From: DASPJQ01 sp035299065
Lineage (GTDB): Bacteria > Bacteroidota > Bacteroidia > Flavobacteriales_D > UBA2798
NCBI GenBank assembly: GCA_035299065.1
Contig: DATGXI010000002.1
Span: 16,730-80,729 of the forward strand
DNA length: 64,000 nt
Reading direction: 5' to 3'
In this document: in pieces, positions 25,673-34,743 of the stretch
How positions within the stretch are numbered: position 1 is the first letter of the stretch
Layout: each line of letters begins with the position of its first letter
Program-made: the position numbers and the translations under genes
Notes under the pieces: generated by a model
The model's database searches: none
Told to the model about the DNA's origin: nothing
Seen by the model: the letters and a program-made list of their open reading frames with translations, nothing else

Positions 25673-25720
25673 ATTCTTCGGTTAATTCCCTAAGCTATGC
25701 CCGGGTTTTATTTTTAAATT

Positions 25721-25740
25721 AATCTGTGTCGATCTGTGGC
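25721..25740. repeat. Half-site of the CACAGAT repeat family
   Basis: AATCTGTGTCGATCTGTGGC at 25721-25740. Its reverse complement starts GCCACAGAT and ends CACAGATT, matching one arm of the inverted repeats that flank the GxxExxY gene at 34703 and 35178. No partner arm is seen here. Confidence 0.6.
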
Positions 25741-25764
25741 TTTTTAAAGTATTTGTTTTAATAA

Positions 25765-26421
25765 TCATCCTCCAAAACACATAACCACATTGTGATCAAG
25801 TTTTTTGTGTACGGCATAGGCCACACCCAATGCTTTGAAAGTTTTATCCAGTATATTTTTGCGATGCCCCATACCGGGAACATCCTCGTCAATCAATAAA
25901 TTCATGACAACATCAATGGCTGTGCTGTTGCCGTAATCACAATTTTCTCCGTGAGTGGTGTAGCTTGATGCATATTTTTTAAAGCGGGCATTGTAATTCT
26001 GGTGGCCTTCCAGGCCTTTTTTTCCATTGCTTTCAGCATGCGCCCTTGCACAGAAATATAAATCTTCGCTGTAAGCCAGTACATCCAGTTTAGGACATTT
26101 ATTTAAATCCTTTACCAGCGATGCGGTGTTTGCGGTTTTAAGGTTATTGTCATCAAGGTATTGTTTCACATAGGTTTGAGCAAACAATTTTGGATTTAAG
26201 CGACAAAGGTTGGTCAGGTAAATGATTTCTTTTTCGAGCCCGGGAATATTGTCATCTTCTGAGTATGATTCGGCTTTTTTAATTGTTTTTTCATCCCATT
26301 TACTGAATGGATATTTTTCTTTTTCCTGCGCAAAACCAAGCCCGTTAAACACCAGCATGAAAATAAGCGTGTTTGTTATTCCTTGCCAGCCTAAACCTGA
26401 CGGTATTTGTTTACGTTGCAT
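25765..26421 (-). CDS. CAP-domain (SCP/PR1-like) secreted protein
   Basis: 218 residues from ATG at 26421 (a GTG at 26442 would add seven). The hydrophobic stretch LIFMLVFNGLGFAQ ends a signal peptide. The CAP core is visible: LEKEIIYLTNLCRLNPKLFAQTYV, LAYSEDLYFCARAHAESNGKKGLEGHQNY, THGENCDYGNSTAIDVVMNLLIDEDVPGMGHRKNILDKTFKALGVAYAVH. The conserved H, E, H residues (EGHQN, HGENC, GHRKN) are present. Function in bacteria is largely unknown. It lies 31 bases after the lepB stop on the same strand. A second CAP protein is encoded at 36453. Confidence 0.88.
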   Translation of the reverse strand: MQRKQIPSGLGWQGITNTLIFMLVFNGLGFAQEKEKYPFSKWDEKTIKKAESYSEDDNIPGLEKEIIYLTNLCRLNPKLFAQTYVKQYLDDNNLKTANTASLVKDLNKCPKLDVLAYSEDLYFCARAHAESNGKKGLEGHQNYNARFKKYASSYTTHGENCDYGNSTAIDVVMNLLIDEDVPGMGHRKNILDKTFKALGVAYAVHKKLDHNVVMCFGG

Positions 26422-26452
26422 ATATAGGCTAAACGTTAACACGCAGTTTAGG

Positions 26453-28207
26453 TTACCTGATTAACTTAAATATGCGATTCCATCGTACGCCACCTTCGGG
26501 GTCAGAACTGAACCATACCAACACGCCTTTACCCACTACGTGGTCTTCGGGTACAAACCCCCAGTAGCGTGAGTCAAGAGAGTTTTGCCTGTTGTCACCC
26601 ATTAACCAGTAATAGTTTTGTTTAAATGTATAGGTTGTAGCTTTTTTGCCATTGATTACTATTTCGTTTCCTTTTACAACAAGATCATTGTGTTCATACA
26701 CATCAATAATTCTACGGTAAATGGAAATATTGCTTGAATCAATTTTTACGGTTGCTCCCTCTTTGGGTATCCACAGCGGGCCAAAATTGTCATTTGACCA
26801 GTCGTAATTTATGTCGTTGGGAAACACTGGCCAATATTGGTATTGTGTTTGTTCAAGGTTATTAAACAGCCCTTTTGGACTTTCCATGCGTTCAATAATT
26901 TGAAAATAATCCTTCATTTTGTCCTTGCTTTCATTGCTCATGGTAATGTACGCTTCTGGTTTCTCCCATTCAAAACGAAAATCAGAAGTAGCAAAATCAG
27001 ATTTCTCTTTCATTGCTTTGATAAATCTCTGGGAATCGTCAGGAGACATTATTGGTTTGTGAAGTTTAACACGATAATTGTACTCCATTCCCGGTGTATC
27101 ACCTGAACGTTTTCCGTTCACGTACAAGTCACCATGCCTGACTTCAATTTTATCTCCCGGAATTCCTACGCAACGTTTAATGTAGTGGTCTTCTTTGTCA
27201 ACAGGCCTTACCGTCAGGTTGTCATTGTCAATTAAATTTTGCCTGTATAAAGATTTATAATACTCTTTGTTTTGTTCAAACTTCTGGTAAAGTTTTCGTG
27301 GATTGTCAAAAAGTGATTTAGCTTCTTCTGACATCAGGAACATCCTGTAAGCATTATCGGTTACAATTTGGTAGTATGTTTCATTTTGCCGGTCAAGCTG
27401 TACAGTGTCTCCACACGGAAAGTTAAATACCACCACATCGTTACGCTGAACGCTTCCCAAACCAGGCAGGCGGTAATACGGTAATTCAAAAATATTTAAG
27501 TAACTTTTTGTTTCTACAAACGGCAATGTATGGTGTACGAATGGGAATGCAACCGGTGTTTGCGGGATTTTTGGTCCATAACTTATTTTGCTTACAAAAA
27601 GGAAATCGCCTACCAATAAATTTTTCTCCATAGATGGGGTAGGGATCTTGAATGCTTCAAGGAAAAATGCACGAATAATGCTGGCTGCAACAATGGCAAA
27701 CAATAAAGCATCGCCCCATTCTTTCACAATGGTTTTATGGCCCGGTTTGTCTTTTGCACCAATCATTTTGTATAGGGCAATGGCCACGTTGAAAATACCA
27801 ACAGAAACAAGTCCAAGCACAATCATATCGCTTACTTTTCGTATCTCCCGGTCTTTTTCTTTTTTCCAATCAGTTGCGCCTACATACTGAATTTCTTTTT
27901 TAAGGGCTATTTTTGGAAGAGAAGCGTGTGGAATAAAAATCGAAAGTAAGGTATCGCCTGTTTCAAACAAACCAAATGTACGCGCCAATTCAAGGTTCAT
28001 GGCCATGAGCATTAGCAGGTTTACACCTGGTGCAAGCAGGAATAAAATCCACCACCAGGGCTTCTTCATGATTTTTAACATCACCAGTAAGTTGTAAACG
28101 GGTACATATCCCTTCCAGGCTTCCTCACCGGCCTTTACAAAAATTTTTGGTAAAAAAATGCTGTATTCAATGAAAAGCAGCAGTAGTATGATCCATTCTA
28201 TACCCAC
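26453..28207 (-). CDS. lepB: Signal peptidase I, long Bacteroidota form with DUF5684 N-terminus
   Basis: 584 residues from a GTG start, much longer than E. coli LepB (324). The first 100 residues hold membrane helices and the segment WKGYVPVYNLLVMLKIMKKPWWWILFL, typical of DUF5684. The catalytic Ser is S192 (IPTPSMEKNLLVGD) and the general base Lys is K344 (HYIKRCVGIPGDKIE). Box E is MGDNRQNSLDSRYWGFVPEDHVVG near 537-560. Two insertions (about 265-335 and 375-500) separate the boxes. It cleaves signal peptides of secreted proteins, including the T9SS cargos here. It ends the parA-parB-DUF5683-dapB-lepB order common in the phylum. Confidence 0.93.
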   Translation of the reverse strand: MGIEWIILLLLFIEYSIFLPKIFVKAGEEAWKGYVPVYNLLVMLKIMKKPWWWILFLLAPGVNLLMLMAMNLELARTFGLFETGDTLLSIFIPHASLPKIALKKEIQYVGATDWKKEKDREIRKVSDMIVLGLVSVGIFNVAIALYKMIGAKDKPGHKTIVKEWGDALLFAIVAASIIRAFFLEAFKIPTPSMEKNLLVGDFLFVSKISYGPKIPQTPVAFPFVHHTLPFVETKSYLNIFELPYYRLPGLGSVQRNDVVVFNFPCGDTVQLDRQNETYYQIVTDNAYRMFLMSEEAKSLFDNPRKLYQKFEQNKEYYKSLYRQNLIDNDNLTVRPVDKEDHYIKRCVGIPGDKIEVRHGDLYVNGKRSGDTPGMEYNYRVKLHKPIMSPDDSQRFIKAMKEKSDFATSDFRFEWEKPEAYITMSNESKDKMKDYFQIIERMESPKGLFNNLEQTQYQYWPVFPNDINYDWSNDNFGPLWIPKEGATVKIDSSNISIYRRIIDVYEHNDLVVKGNEIVINGKKATTYTFKQNYYWLMGDNRQNSLDSRYWGFVPEDHVVGKGVLVWFSSDPEGGVRWNRIFKLIR

Positions 28208-28397
28208 AAGCGTAAATTTATAGTTTAAAAATCTTTTTTATTTTGAATGATAAAACTTTAAGTAATGAAACATCTGGTATTTTTATCAGAATAGCAGTAG
28301 AAACATGGCAACATGCAAATCTGCTAAATAAGCTATTTTTTTAATTAATGTTTTCATTTTACATTCTATAGTTTAAATTTCAGTAATTGAAATTTTT

Positions 28398-29114
28398 TTA
28401 ATAATCGATTCCCAACACATCCCTCATTGTAAATATTCCTTTTTTTCCTTTGAGCCACTCGGCTGCAACAATTGCACCGGTTGCAAATCCCTGCCTGTTG
28501 TGGGCGGTATGGGTAATGGTTATATCATCAATAGCACTGGTGTAATTCACTACGTGTGTGCCTGGTACATTGTCGGTACGCGCGTGCGTAATTTCCAATT
28601 CATTTGCGGCAGGTTGCTTGCCATGTACCCAGTGTTGTTTGTGTGAATAGTTCTTGACAATGGTTTCGGCAGTTGTAATGGCGGTGCCGCTTGGCGCATC
28701 CAGCTTTTGCGTATGATGCACTTCATGTACAGTCACATTATACTGCTCGTATTTTTGCATGGTACGGGCAATTTGCGCATTGAAACTCCAAAAAAGATTT
28801 ACACCAATGCTGAAATTGGTAGCATGCAATAGGGTTCCCTTTTTTTCTTCAAGAAACTCTTCCACTTTTTCAAAATCGTGGTACCACCCGGTTGACCCAA
28901 TTACAACTGGAATTCCAGCATTCATGCATTTTTGAATATTGCCAACACTTGAATGCGGATTGGTAAATTCAATGGCAACATCGTGTTTTTTTAAATCATC
29001 AATGCTGAAATTGGTTTTTGAATCGGCTTTTAACCCAATGGTATGGCCGCGCTCCAAAGCTATGCTTTCAATAGCTTTTCCCATTTTTCCGTATCCTATA
29101 AGCGCTATATGCAT
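28398..29114 (-). CDS. dapB: 4-hydroxy-tetrahydrodipicolinate reductase
   Basis: 238 residues from ATG at 29114; the upstream extension to 29174 lacks family similarity and overlaps the neighbouring gene. It catalyses the NAD(P)H step of the diaminopimelate/lysine pathway. Motifs are IALIGYGKMGKAIE (Rossmann), EFTNPHSSVGNIQ, VIGSTGWY, ATNFSIGVNLFW, VHEVHHTQKLDAPSGTAI (catalytic His and Lys region) and ADGFATGAIVAA-like QGFATGAIVAAEWL. Short forms of about 240 residues are normal in Bacteroidota. Confidence 0.95.
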   Translation of the reverse strand: MHIALIGYGKMGKAIESIALERGHTIGLKADSKTNFSIDDLKKHDVAIEFTNPHSSVGNIQKCMNAGIPVVIGSTGWYHDFEKVEEFLEEKKGTLLHATNFSIGVNLFWSFNAQIARTMQKYEQYNVTVHEVHHTQKLDAPSGTAITTAETIVKNYSHKQHWVHGKQPAANELEITHARTDNVPGTHVVNYTSAIDDITITHTAHNRQGFATGAIVAAEWLKGKKGIFTMRDVLGIDY

Positions 29115-29136
29115 TGTATAAAAGTGGGCATTTTTT

Positions 29137-29733
29137 TCAGAACCGCAAGCATATATTGATTCCGGGTTTAACAAAATTTAGGCTGGGGCTTATTTCAAGG
29201 CTTAAATCATCGCTCATATCGTACCTGAAAAAGTGCGCGTCAACCACGGCATCCAGTATATTCAATGCATAAAACCCGGCTGTTACAAGAATGGAAATAT
29301 CACGCCAGTTATGGTAAGTATCCTGTATTTCAAAAAGGTTTTGGGTCGAATACAGGTCGTACGTAGTGGTGGTGGAGGTGCCGTTAACACGGTCAATGTA
29401 TGCGGTCTTAAATTCACGGTATTTTCGCTGGTTGTAAACAATAAATCCGGTTGAAGTACCTATAGCCGCATACACAATGGGAATTTTCCACCACTTCTTA
29501 TTAAAAGCCTGTCCAAGGCCTGGTAAAGCAGCCGAAAAAAGGCCGGCTTTTTTGGGTGAATGTGCGTATTTTTTTTGCGTTTTTGGCGCTAGGCTGGTAT
29601 CGGCTACATCTTCCTTACGCAGGGTAGTATCCACCTGGGCATAACTTTGGCTTGCCTGTATAACAAGGAGAATTAAAATGAGAAGGGAAAAACGATATGT
29701 ACCGGTTTTTTGCAACGTATGCTTGAGCAGCAA
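29137..29733 (-). CDS. DUF5683 membrane protein
   Basis: 198 residues; no in-frame ATG is found near the start, so TTG at 29733 is likely. A signal peptide or membrane segment lies at about 14-32 (SLLILILLVIQASQSYAQ). The DUF5683 core is AGLFSAALPGLGQAFNKKWWKIPIVYAAIGTSTGFIVYNQRKYREFKTAYIDR, then a membrane segment near 150-165. Function is unknown. It is placed between parB and dapB in many Bacteroidota, here 11 bases after parB's stop and 22 bases before dapB. Confidence 0.85.
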   Translation of the reverse strand: MLLKHTLQKTGTYRFSLLILILLVIQASQSYAQVDTTLRKEDVADTSLAPKTQKKYAHSPKKAGLFSAALPGLGQAFNKKWWKIPIVYAAIGTSTGFIVYNQRKYREFKTAYIDRVNGTSTTTTYDLYSTQNLFEIQDTYHNWRDISILVTAGFYALNILDAVVDAHFFRYDMSDDLSLEISPSLNFVKPGINICLRF

Positions 29734-29744
29734 ATTTAACGGTT

Positions 29745-30650
29745 TTAAACCGATAAAATTTTCACGATGCGCTCCAGGTCATCCTCGTTTTTAAAATTTA
29801 TAACAATTTTACCGCCACCGTTTTCGTCCTTGGTCATGGCAACTTTGGTGCGGAACTTGATCTCAAGTTCAGATCTGAATCGCTGATCTTCAGTGTTTAA
29901 AACTGATTTCGCAGGTATAGCTGGCTTGGTTGATCCGCCTGCCATAACCTGTTTAACCAGGGTTTCGGTAGCGCGAACTGACAGGTCGCCATCCACAATT
30001 GATTTATATACCTGGATTAATTTACGGTCGTCAGTTATAGGTAAAACGGCACGGGCATGGCCCATGGTAATTTTCTTTTCACGAATGCCTAATTGAATTT
30101 CGGCTGGTAATTTTAAAAGACGCAGGTAGTTTGTAACGGTAGAACGGTCTTTTCCTACACGCTCTCCAAGTGCTTCCTGGGTCAAATTACACTCGTCAAT
30201 CAAACGTTTGTAACCAATAGCTACCTCAATGGCATCCAGGTTTTCGCGTTGAATGTTCTCAATAATGGCCATTTCCAGCATTCCCTGGTCATTGGCTATG
30301 CGAATGTATACCGGCACTTCTTTGAGCCCCGCAATTTGCGAAGCCCTGAAGCGTCTCTCACCTGAGATCAATTGAAACTTATTGTTACCGATCTTACGAA
30401 CGGTCAATGGCTGAATAATGCCGTGTTCTATTATAGATTCGGTTAATTCTTTTAATGCAGTTTCATCAAAATGTGTACGCGGTTGAAACGGGTTGGCTTC
30501 AATTTTTGTAATGTCAATGCTTGCAACTGATCCAACTGCTTCAGAAAATTTATTCTCTTCGTATTTCGAGGTAATATCTGTTTCGCTGCTCTGTAAAAGT
30601 GCACTTAGTCCGCGGCCTAATACGGCCTTCTTTTTGTCTTTCGTCATCAT
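29745..30650 (-). CDS. parB: Chromosome partitioning protein ParB (Spo0J family, CTPase fold)
   Basis: 301 residues. The ParB N-domain has GRGLSALLQ, ANPFQPRTHFDE, LTVRKIGNNKFQLISGERRFRASQIAGLKEVPVYIR (GERRFRA, the CTP-binding motif) and ENIQRENLDAIEVA. A helix-turn-helix follows (LTQEALGERVGKDRSTVTNYLRLLKLP). The C-terminal dimer domain ends at IVKILSV. It binds parS sites near the origin and loads SMC. The start overlaps the parA stop by 4 bases. I could not find a parS-like 16-mer in the window by eye. Confidence 0.95.
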   Translation of the reverse strand: MMTKDKKKAVLGRGLSALLQSSETDITSKYEENKFSEAVGSVASIDITKIEANPFQPRTHFDETALKELTESIIEHGIIQPLTVRKIGNNKFQLISGERRFRASQIAGLKEVPVYIRIANDQGMLEMAIIENIQRENLDAIEVAIGYKRLIDECNLTQEALGERVGKDRSTVTNYLRLLKLPAEIQLGIREKKITMGHARAVLPITDDRKLIQVYKSIVDGDLSVRATETLVKQVMAGGSTKPAIPAKSVLNTEDQRFRSELEIKFRTKVAMTKDENGGGKIVINFKNEDDLERIVKILSV

Positions 30651-31456
30651 CCTTGAACTTCTATGATTTTATCTTTTTCGCTTATGCGTGTTAACTCGTT
30701 TTTCTGCAATACTTCGCGTGCAAAGTTCAGGTAATTGATGGCACCTTTGCTTGTTACATCGTGCATAATAACCGATTCACCATGGCTTGGCGCTTCGCCC
30801 AGGGTAGTGTTACGGTGTATAATGGTGTCAAATACCATGTTCTGAAAATGTGTTTTTACTTCGTCAACAACCTGGTTCGCAAGGCGTAAACGGGTGTCGT
30901 ACATGGTCAGCACAATTCCTTCTATGGCTAATTCTGTATTCAAACGTGTTTGAACAATTTTAATCGTATTCAATAATTTTCCCAATCCCTCAAGTGCAAA
31001 ATACTCACACTGCACAGGTATCATTACCGAGTCAGCTGCTGTAAGCGAGTTCAGGGTAATTAGTCCCAATGAAGGTGAACAATCAATGATAATGAAATCA
31101 TATTTGTTTTTGAGCTTTTGAAGTGCCTTACGCATTAAAAATTCGCGGTTTGGCATGTTTATCAATTCAATCTCGGCACCAACCAGGTCAATATGAGAGG
31201 GTAATAAATCAAGCCCCGGGTTACTGGTATTAAGGATAATATCCTCGGGGTTGGTTTCGTTTACAAGGCACTCGTATATGCTTGTTTTGATGTTTTTGGG
31301 ATCAAATCCTACACCCGATGTGGCGTTTGCCTGTGGATCGGCATCAACCAATAAGGTTTTAAATTCCAATACGCCTAAACTCGATGCCAGGTTAATGGCA
31401 GTTGTTGTTTTTCCTACGCCTCCCTTTTGATTGGCAATTGCAATGATTTTTCCCAT
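30647..31456 (-). CDS. parA: Chromosome partitioning ATPase ParA (Soj)
   Basis: 269 residues. The deviant Walker A motif is ANQKGGVGKTTTAINLASSLG (Lys at 10 and 16), followed by LLVDADPQANATSGVGF and the Walker B/switch segment DFIIIDCSPSLGLITLNSL. It is a MinD/ParA-type ATPase forming nucleoid-bound dimers that move ParB-parS complexes. It overlaps parB by 4 bases. The divergent FMN-reductase gene lies 150 bp away, sharing the intergenic region. Confidence 0.96.
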   Translation of the reverse strand: MGKIIAIANQKGGVGKTTTAINLASSLGVLEFKTLLVDADPQANATSGVGFDPKNIKTSIYECLVNETNPEDIILNTSNPGLDLLPSHIDLVGAEIELINMPNREFLMRKALQKLKNKYDFIIIDCSPSLGLITLNSLTAADSVMIPVQCEYFALEGLGKLLNTIKIVQTRLNTELAIEGIVLTMYDTRLRLANQVVDEVKTHFQNMVFDTIIHRNTTLGEAPSHGESVIMHDVTSKGAINYLNFAREVLQKNELTRISEKDKIIEVQG

Positions 31457-31530
31457 GTGTATTTGGCTGTTTTCGTTTGCTTTAAAAGTAAAGGTAACGA
31501 TTAGCTAAATTATGCTTTATAAATTGCATA

Positions 31531-31564
31531 TTTGCACAAGCGCGTGTTAATTCGGTTATTTTTG
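31531..31564 (+). promoter_or_regulatory. Promoter of the FMN reductase-menD unit
   Basis: TTTG at 31531-31534, 22 bases, and TATTTTTG at 31557-31564 match TTTG-N(17-23)-TAnnTTTG. The start codon of the reductase is 41 bases downstream. Confidence 0.7.
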
Positions 31565-31605
31565 TAAATAGTTTTTAACAAGTAGTAAACACGTTTATAA
31601 CATTC

Positions 31606-32115
31606 ATGATTACCATTATAGCATCCACAAACCGAAATAACAGTGCTACTCATAAGGTTGCGTTGCATGTACAACGCCAATTACAGGTAAAACAACAACC
31701 GTGTAAAATTCTGAACCTTGAAGACCTGCCACATGATTTTATTTTTTCCAATTTCGATGGAAAAAAAAATGCTGCATTTCAGGCGTTGGTTGAATCGCAC
31801 ATAATTCCTTCAGGCAAATTTATTTTTGTAATTCCCGAATACAATGGAACTTTCCCCGGCATATTGAAAGCGTTCATTGATTGCATTCCTCCAAAAAATT
31901 TTCACGGTAAACAAGCCGCGTTAATAGGCCTGGGCGATGGGCACGCGGGCGGATTAAGGGCATTGGACATGTTCACAATGGTACTAAATCATGTGCGGGT
32001 AAATGTACACTGGAACAAGCCCAAGCTCAGTGATATTAACAATAATTTTGAGGGCGAAATCCTGAATGAACTGTACAGCCGAAGGGTTGAAACAATGCTT
32101 ACCGACTTTGTATAA
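31606..32115 (+). CDS. NAD(P)H-dependent FMN reductase family protein
   Basis: 169 residues with a flavodoxin-like fold. IIASTNRNNSATHKVALHV is the FMN-phosphate loop, followed by FVIPEYNGTFPGILKAFIDCIPPKNFHGKQAALIGLGDGHAGGLRALDMF, which carries the PEYNG motif of SsuE/ArsH-like NADPH-dependent FMN reductases. It lies just upstream of menD on the same strand (30 bases). A functional link to menaquinone is possible but not shown. Confidence 0.88.
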   Translation: MITIIASTNRNNSATHKVALHVQRQLQVKQQPCKILNLEDLPHDFIFSNFDGKKNAAFQALVESHIIPSGKFIFVIPEYNGTFPGILKAFIDCIPPKNFHGKQAALIGLGDGHAGGLRALDMFTMVLNHVRVNVHWNKPKLSDINNNFEGEILNELYSRRVETMLTDFV

Positions 32116-32145
32116 AACAATTAACTTAGAACCAAATATTTCAAC

Positions 32146-33816
32146 GTGGTATCATCAATAAAAGGCGTTCATGAACTGGTTGAACTGTGTAAACTGCACG
32201 GTGTTCAACACGTGGTTGTTTCTCCTGGTTCACGAAACGCTCCGCTTTCCATTACACTTGAAAACACTAACGGAATTACCACTTATGTAGTAGTAGATGA
32301 GCGCAGTGCGGCTTTTTTTGCACTTGGAATTTCATTGGCAACAAATCAACCTGTTGCAATTGTTTGTACCTCCGGGTCAGCTGCCCTGAATTATGCTCCG
32401 GCTGTCAGCGAAGCTTATTATCAGAAAATCCCGCTTATTGTCATTACAGCCGATCGCCCGCAGGAATGGATAAACCAAAGCGATGGACAAACCATCATGC
32501 AGCATGATCTTTATGGGAAACACATACTGCATTCGGTTACCTTACCTGTTATTGAAAATGAAGACACTGCCTGGATGTATAACAGGATGGTGAATGAAAG
32601 TTTTTTAAAGGCTATGGGAAATGTAAAAGGTCCTGTACACATAAATGTGCCTTTTAAAGAACCGCTTTATAAAACAATTGAAAAACCAAAAACCGAAACG
32701 CGTGTGGTACGCGTTACTGGTGACTCATCCATACCCGTTGATAAACTTGATCTTGCGCACCGCATAAGCTACGAACAAAAAGTGTTGTTTTTAGTTGGAC
32801 AATCAGGAACATTTCCGGGCATTGACAGCCAAGCGGAAACACTGGCTGCCTTTAACCAATGCGTGGTGTTATCAGAAACAACATCAAATATTCATGCAAA
32901 AGGCGTGATTTCAACCATTGACAGGGTTATTGACGGATTTACCGAAGCTGAAAAATTGGATTTTACTCCCGATATACTGGTTACTTTTGGCGATGCCATT
33001 GTTTCAAAAAAAGTAAAGGCATGGATTCGCACACATAAGCCAAAGGAACATTATCACATAGGTTATGAGCATAACGTGGTTGACACATACGCTTGTTTAA
33101 CCCATTGGATCAAAGGCCAGGCACATAAAGTATTGCAGGCTATTTTACCCGAAATACATAACAACAGTTCGGTTTACAGGGAGAAATGGACAAATCGTGT
33201 TGTGAAAATGGCCCAAAAGCATGACGCATTTTTAGCAAAAACACCCTGGAGCGATTTAAAAGCATTCGAAAAATTGCTCAAGGAATTGCCTGCCTGCAAC
33301 CTTCATTTGGGCAATAGCTCACCCATACGATATGTGCAGCTGTTCAGTATGGCTGAAAATGTTCAGTATTTTGGAAACCGAGGAACCAGTGGAATTGATG
33401 GAAGCACCAGTACAGCAGCAGGTTTTTCAGTGGTAAATGATAAATTGAACGTGCTTATTACGGGTGATATTAGTTTTTATTACGATTCAAATGCTTTCTG
33501 GAACAAATACCTGAAAGGAAATTTTAAAATTATACTGATCAATAACAAAGGCGGAAATATTTTCAGGATCATTGACGGGCCAACCGAGGATAAAATCACT
33601 GAAAAATATTTTGAGACCAAACAGGACATGAATGCCGAACATTTGTGCAGGCAGTTTGATGTGGATTATGTTTGTGCCCGAAATGAAAATGAATTAAACT
33701 CAGTACTATCTGTATTCCTGAAACCAGGAAGCAAGCCGGCACTATTAGAGATTTTTACTGATAATATTCAATCGCCACAAATTTTAAAGGACTATTTTAA
33801 TTTTCTTAAATCTTAA
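32146..33816 (+). CDS. menD: SEPHCHC synthase MenD (menaquinone biosynthesis)
   Basis: 556 residues from GTG. ThDP-dependent enzyme adding a 2-oxoglutarate-derived succinyl group to isochorismate. Motifs: VVSPGSRNAPLSI near the start, VDERSAAFFALGISLATNQPVAIVCTSGSAALNYAPAVSEAYYQKIPLIVITADRP, FGNRGTSGIDGSTSTAAGF (GTSGID) and the ThDP motif ITGDISFYYDSNAFW, then INNKGGNIFRII. Its stop codon lies in the second unit of a TCTTAAA repeat. menB follows 37 bases later. No menF, menH, menC or menE is in the window. Confidence 0.95.
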   Translation: MVSSIKGVHELVELCKLHGVQHVVVSPGSRNAPLSITLENTNGITTYVVVDERSAAFFALGISLATNQPVAIVCTSGSAALNYAPAVSEAYYQKIPLIVITADRPQEWINQSDGQTIMQHDLYGKHILHSVTLPVIENEDTAWMYNRMVNESFLKAMGNVKGPVHINVPFKEPLYKTIEKPKTETRVVRVTGDSSIPVDKLDLAHRISYEQKVLFLVGQSGTFPGIDSQAETLAAFNQCVVLSETTSNIHAKGVISTIDRVIDGFTEAEKLDFTPDILVTFGDAIVSKKVKAWIRTHKPKEHYHIGYEHNVVDTYACLTHWIKGQAHKVLQAILPEIHNNSSVYREKWTNRVVKMAQKHDAFLAKTPWSDLKAFEKLLKELPACNLHLGNSSPIRYVQLFSMAENVQYFGNRGTSGIDGSTSTAAGFSVVNDKLNVLITGDISFYYDSNAFWNKYLKGNFKIILINNKGGNIFRIIDGPTEDKITEKYFETKQDMNAEHLCRQFDVDYVCARNENELNSVLSVFLKPGSKPALLEIFTDNIQSPQILKDYFNFLKS

Positions 33817-33845
33817 ATCTTAAATCTTAAATCTTAAATCTTAAA
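33804..33845. repeat. Tandem (TCTTAAA)6 repeat at the menD/menB junction
   Basis: Six perfect copies of TCTTAAA run from 33804 to 33845, spanning the last menD codons (Leu-Lys-Ser-stop) and most of the spacer to menB. Changing copy number would not alter MenD after the second unit but would shift the menB start context by 7 bases per unit. Confidence 0.95.
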
Positions 33846-33853
33846 TCATATAT

Positions 33854-34696
33854 ATGTCAGCTCCACATTGGGAAACAATTAAAAATTACGAGGACATTAC
33901 GTTTAAAAAAGCTGCGGGGGTTGCACGTATTGCATTTAATCGCCCCGAGGTTCGTAATGCGTTTCGCCCAAAAACTGTTGAGGAATTATTGGAAGCATTG
34001 ATCATTGCTCACGAAGCCCAGGATATTGGCGTGGTCTTGATTTCGGCAGAGGGACCTTCTCCAAAAGACGGTGTTTGGGCATTCTGTTCAGGAGGCGACC
34101 AACGCGTACGTTCTACCACCGGTTATAAAGGTTTGAATGGAATAAACAAGTTCAATATTTTAGATGTGCAACGCCAAATTCGCTTTATGAATAAAGTGGT
34201 GATTGCGGTTGTGCCGGGTTGGGCTGCCGGTGGCGGACACAGCCTGCACGTGATTTGTGATTTGACATTGGCAAGCAAAGAACACGCCATTTTCAAGCAA
34301 ACAGACGTTGATGTTGCAAGTGTTGATGGTGGTTTTGGTTCGGCATATTTAGCGCGACAAGTTGGGCAAAAACGCGCACGCGAAATTTTCTTTTTGGGTA
34401 AAGAATACAGTGCACAGCAAGCCTTTGAAATGGGAATGGTGAACGCAGTTGTTCCGCACAATGAATTGGAACAAACCGCTTTTGAATGGGCGCAGGAAAT
34501 CTTGAAAAAAAGTCCCACAGCCATTAAGTTGGCAAAGTTTGGCTTTAATTTGATTGATGATGGTTTGGTAGGCCAGCAGGTGTATGCCGGAGAAGCAACC
34601 CGTTTATTGTATGGCACAGAAGAAGCGGTTGAAGGACGCAATTCATTTTTGGAAAAGCGTAAACCTGATTTTAGTAAATTTCCGAAGTTTCCGTAA
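33854..34696 (+). CDS. menB: 1,4-dihydroxy-2-naphthoyl-CoA synthase
   Basis: 280 residues, crotonase family. It closes the ring of o-succinylbenzoyl-CoA in menaquinone synthesis. Visible: RIAFNRPEVRNAFRPKTVEELL, CSGGDQRVR (oxyanion region), PGWAAGGGHSLHVICDLTLASKEHAIFKQTDVDVASVDGGFGSAYLARQVGQKRAREIFFLGKEYSAQQAFEMGMVN, and the C-terminal EGRNSFLEKRKPDFSKFPKFP. The SVDGG segment with Asp is characteristic of MenB. It follows menD; the GxxExxY cassette begins 7 bases after the stop. Confidence 0.97.
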   Translation: MSAPHWETIKNYEDITFKKAAGVARIAFNRPEVRNAFRPKTVEELLEALIIAHEAQDIGVVLISAEGPSPKDGVWAFCSGGDQRVRSTTGYKGLNGINKFNILDVQRQIRFMNKVVIAVVPGWAAGGGHSLHVICDLTLASKEHAIFKQTDVDVASVDGGFGSAYLARQVGQKRAREIFFLGKEYSAQQAFEMGMVNAVVPHNELEQTAFEWAQEILKKSPTAIKLAKFGFNLIDDGLVGQQVYAGEATRLLYGTEEAVEGRNSFLEKRKPDFSKFPKFP

Positions 34697-34702
34697 AAAA
34701 TT

Positions 34703-34730
34703 GCCACAGATATCACAGATAAACACAGAT
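34703..34730 (+). repeat. Left inverted repeat of the GxxExxY cassette
   Basis: 28 bp, starting GCCACAGATATCACAGAT and containing three CACAGAT units spaced 2-3 bases. It matches the reverse complement of 35178-35205 at 26 of 28 positions. It begins 7 bases after the menB stop and ends 13 bases before the GxxExxY ATG. Confidence 0.9.
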
Positions 34731-34743
34731 TGAAACAAAGCAT

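Noticed and set aside
28398..29174. Longer dapB start at 29174
   Set aside because: The extra 20 residues lack family similarity and overlap the DUF5683 gene; ATG at 29114 precedes the Rossmann motif directly.
29745..31456. parS site near parAB
   Set aside because: I searched by eye for the 16-mer palindrome around TTTCACGTGAAA and found none; it may lie outside the window.
34123..34743. 206-residue minus-strand frame
   Set aside because: It is antisense to menB, whose catalytic motifs are clear.
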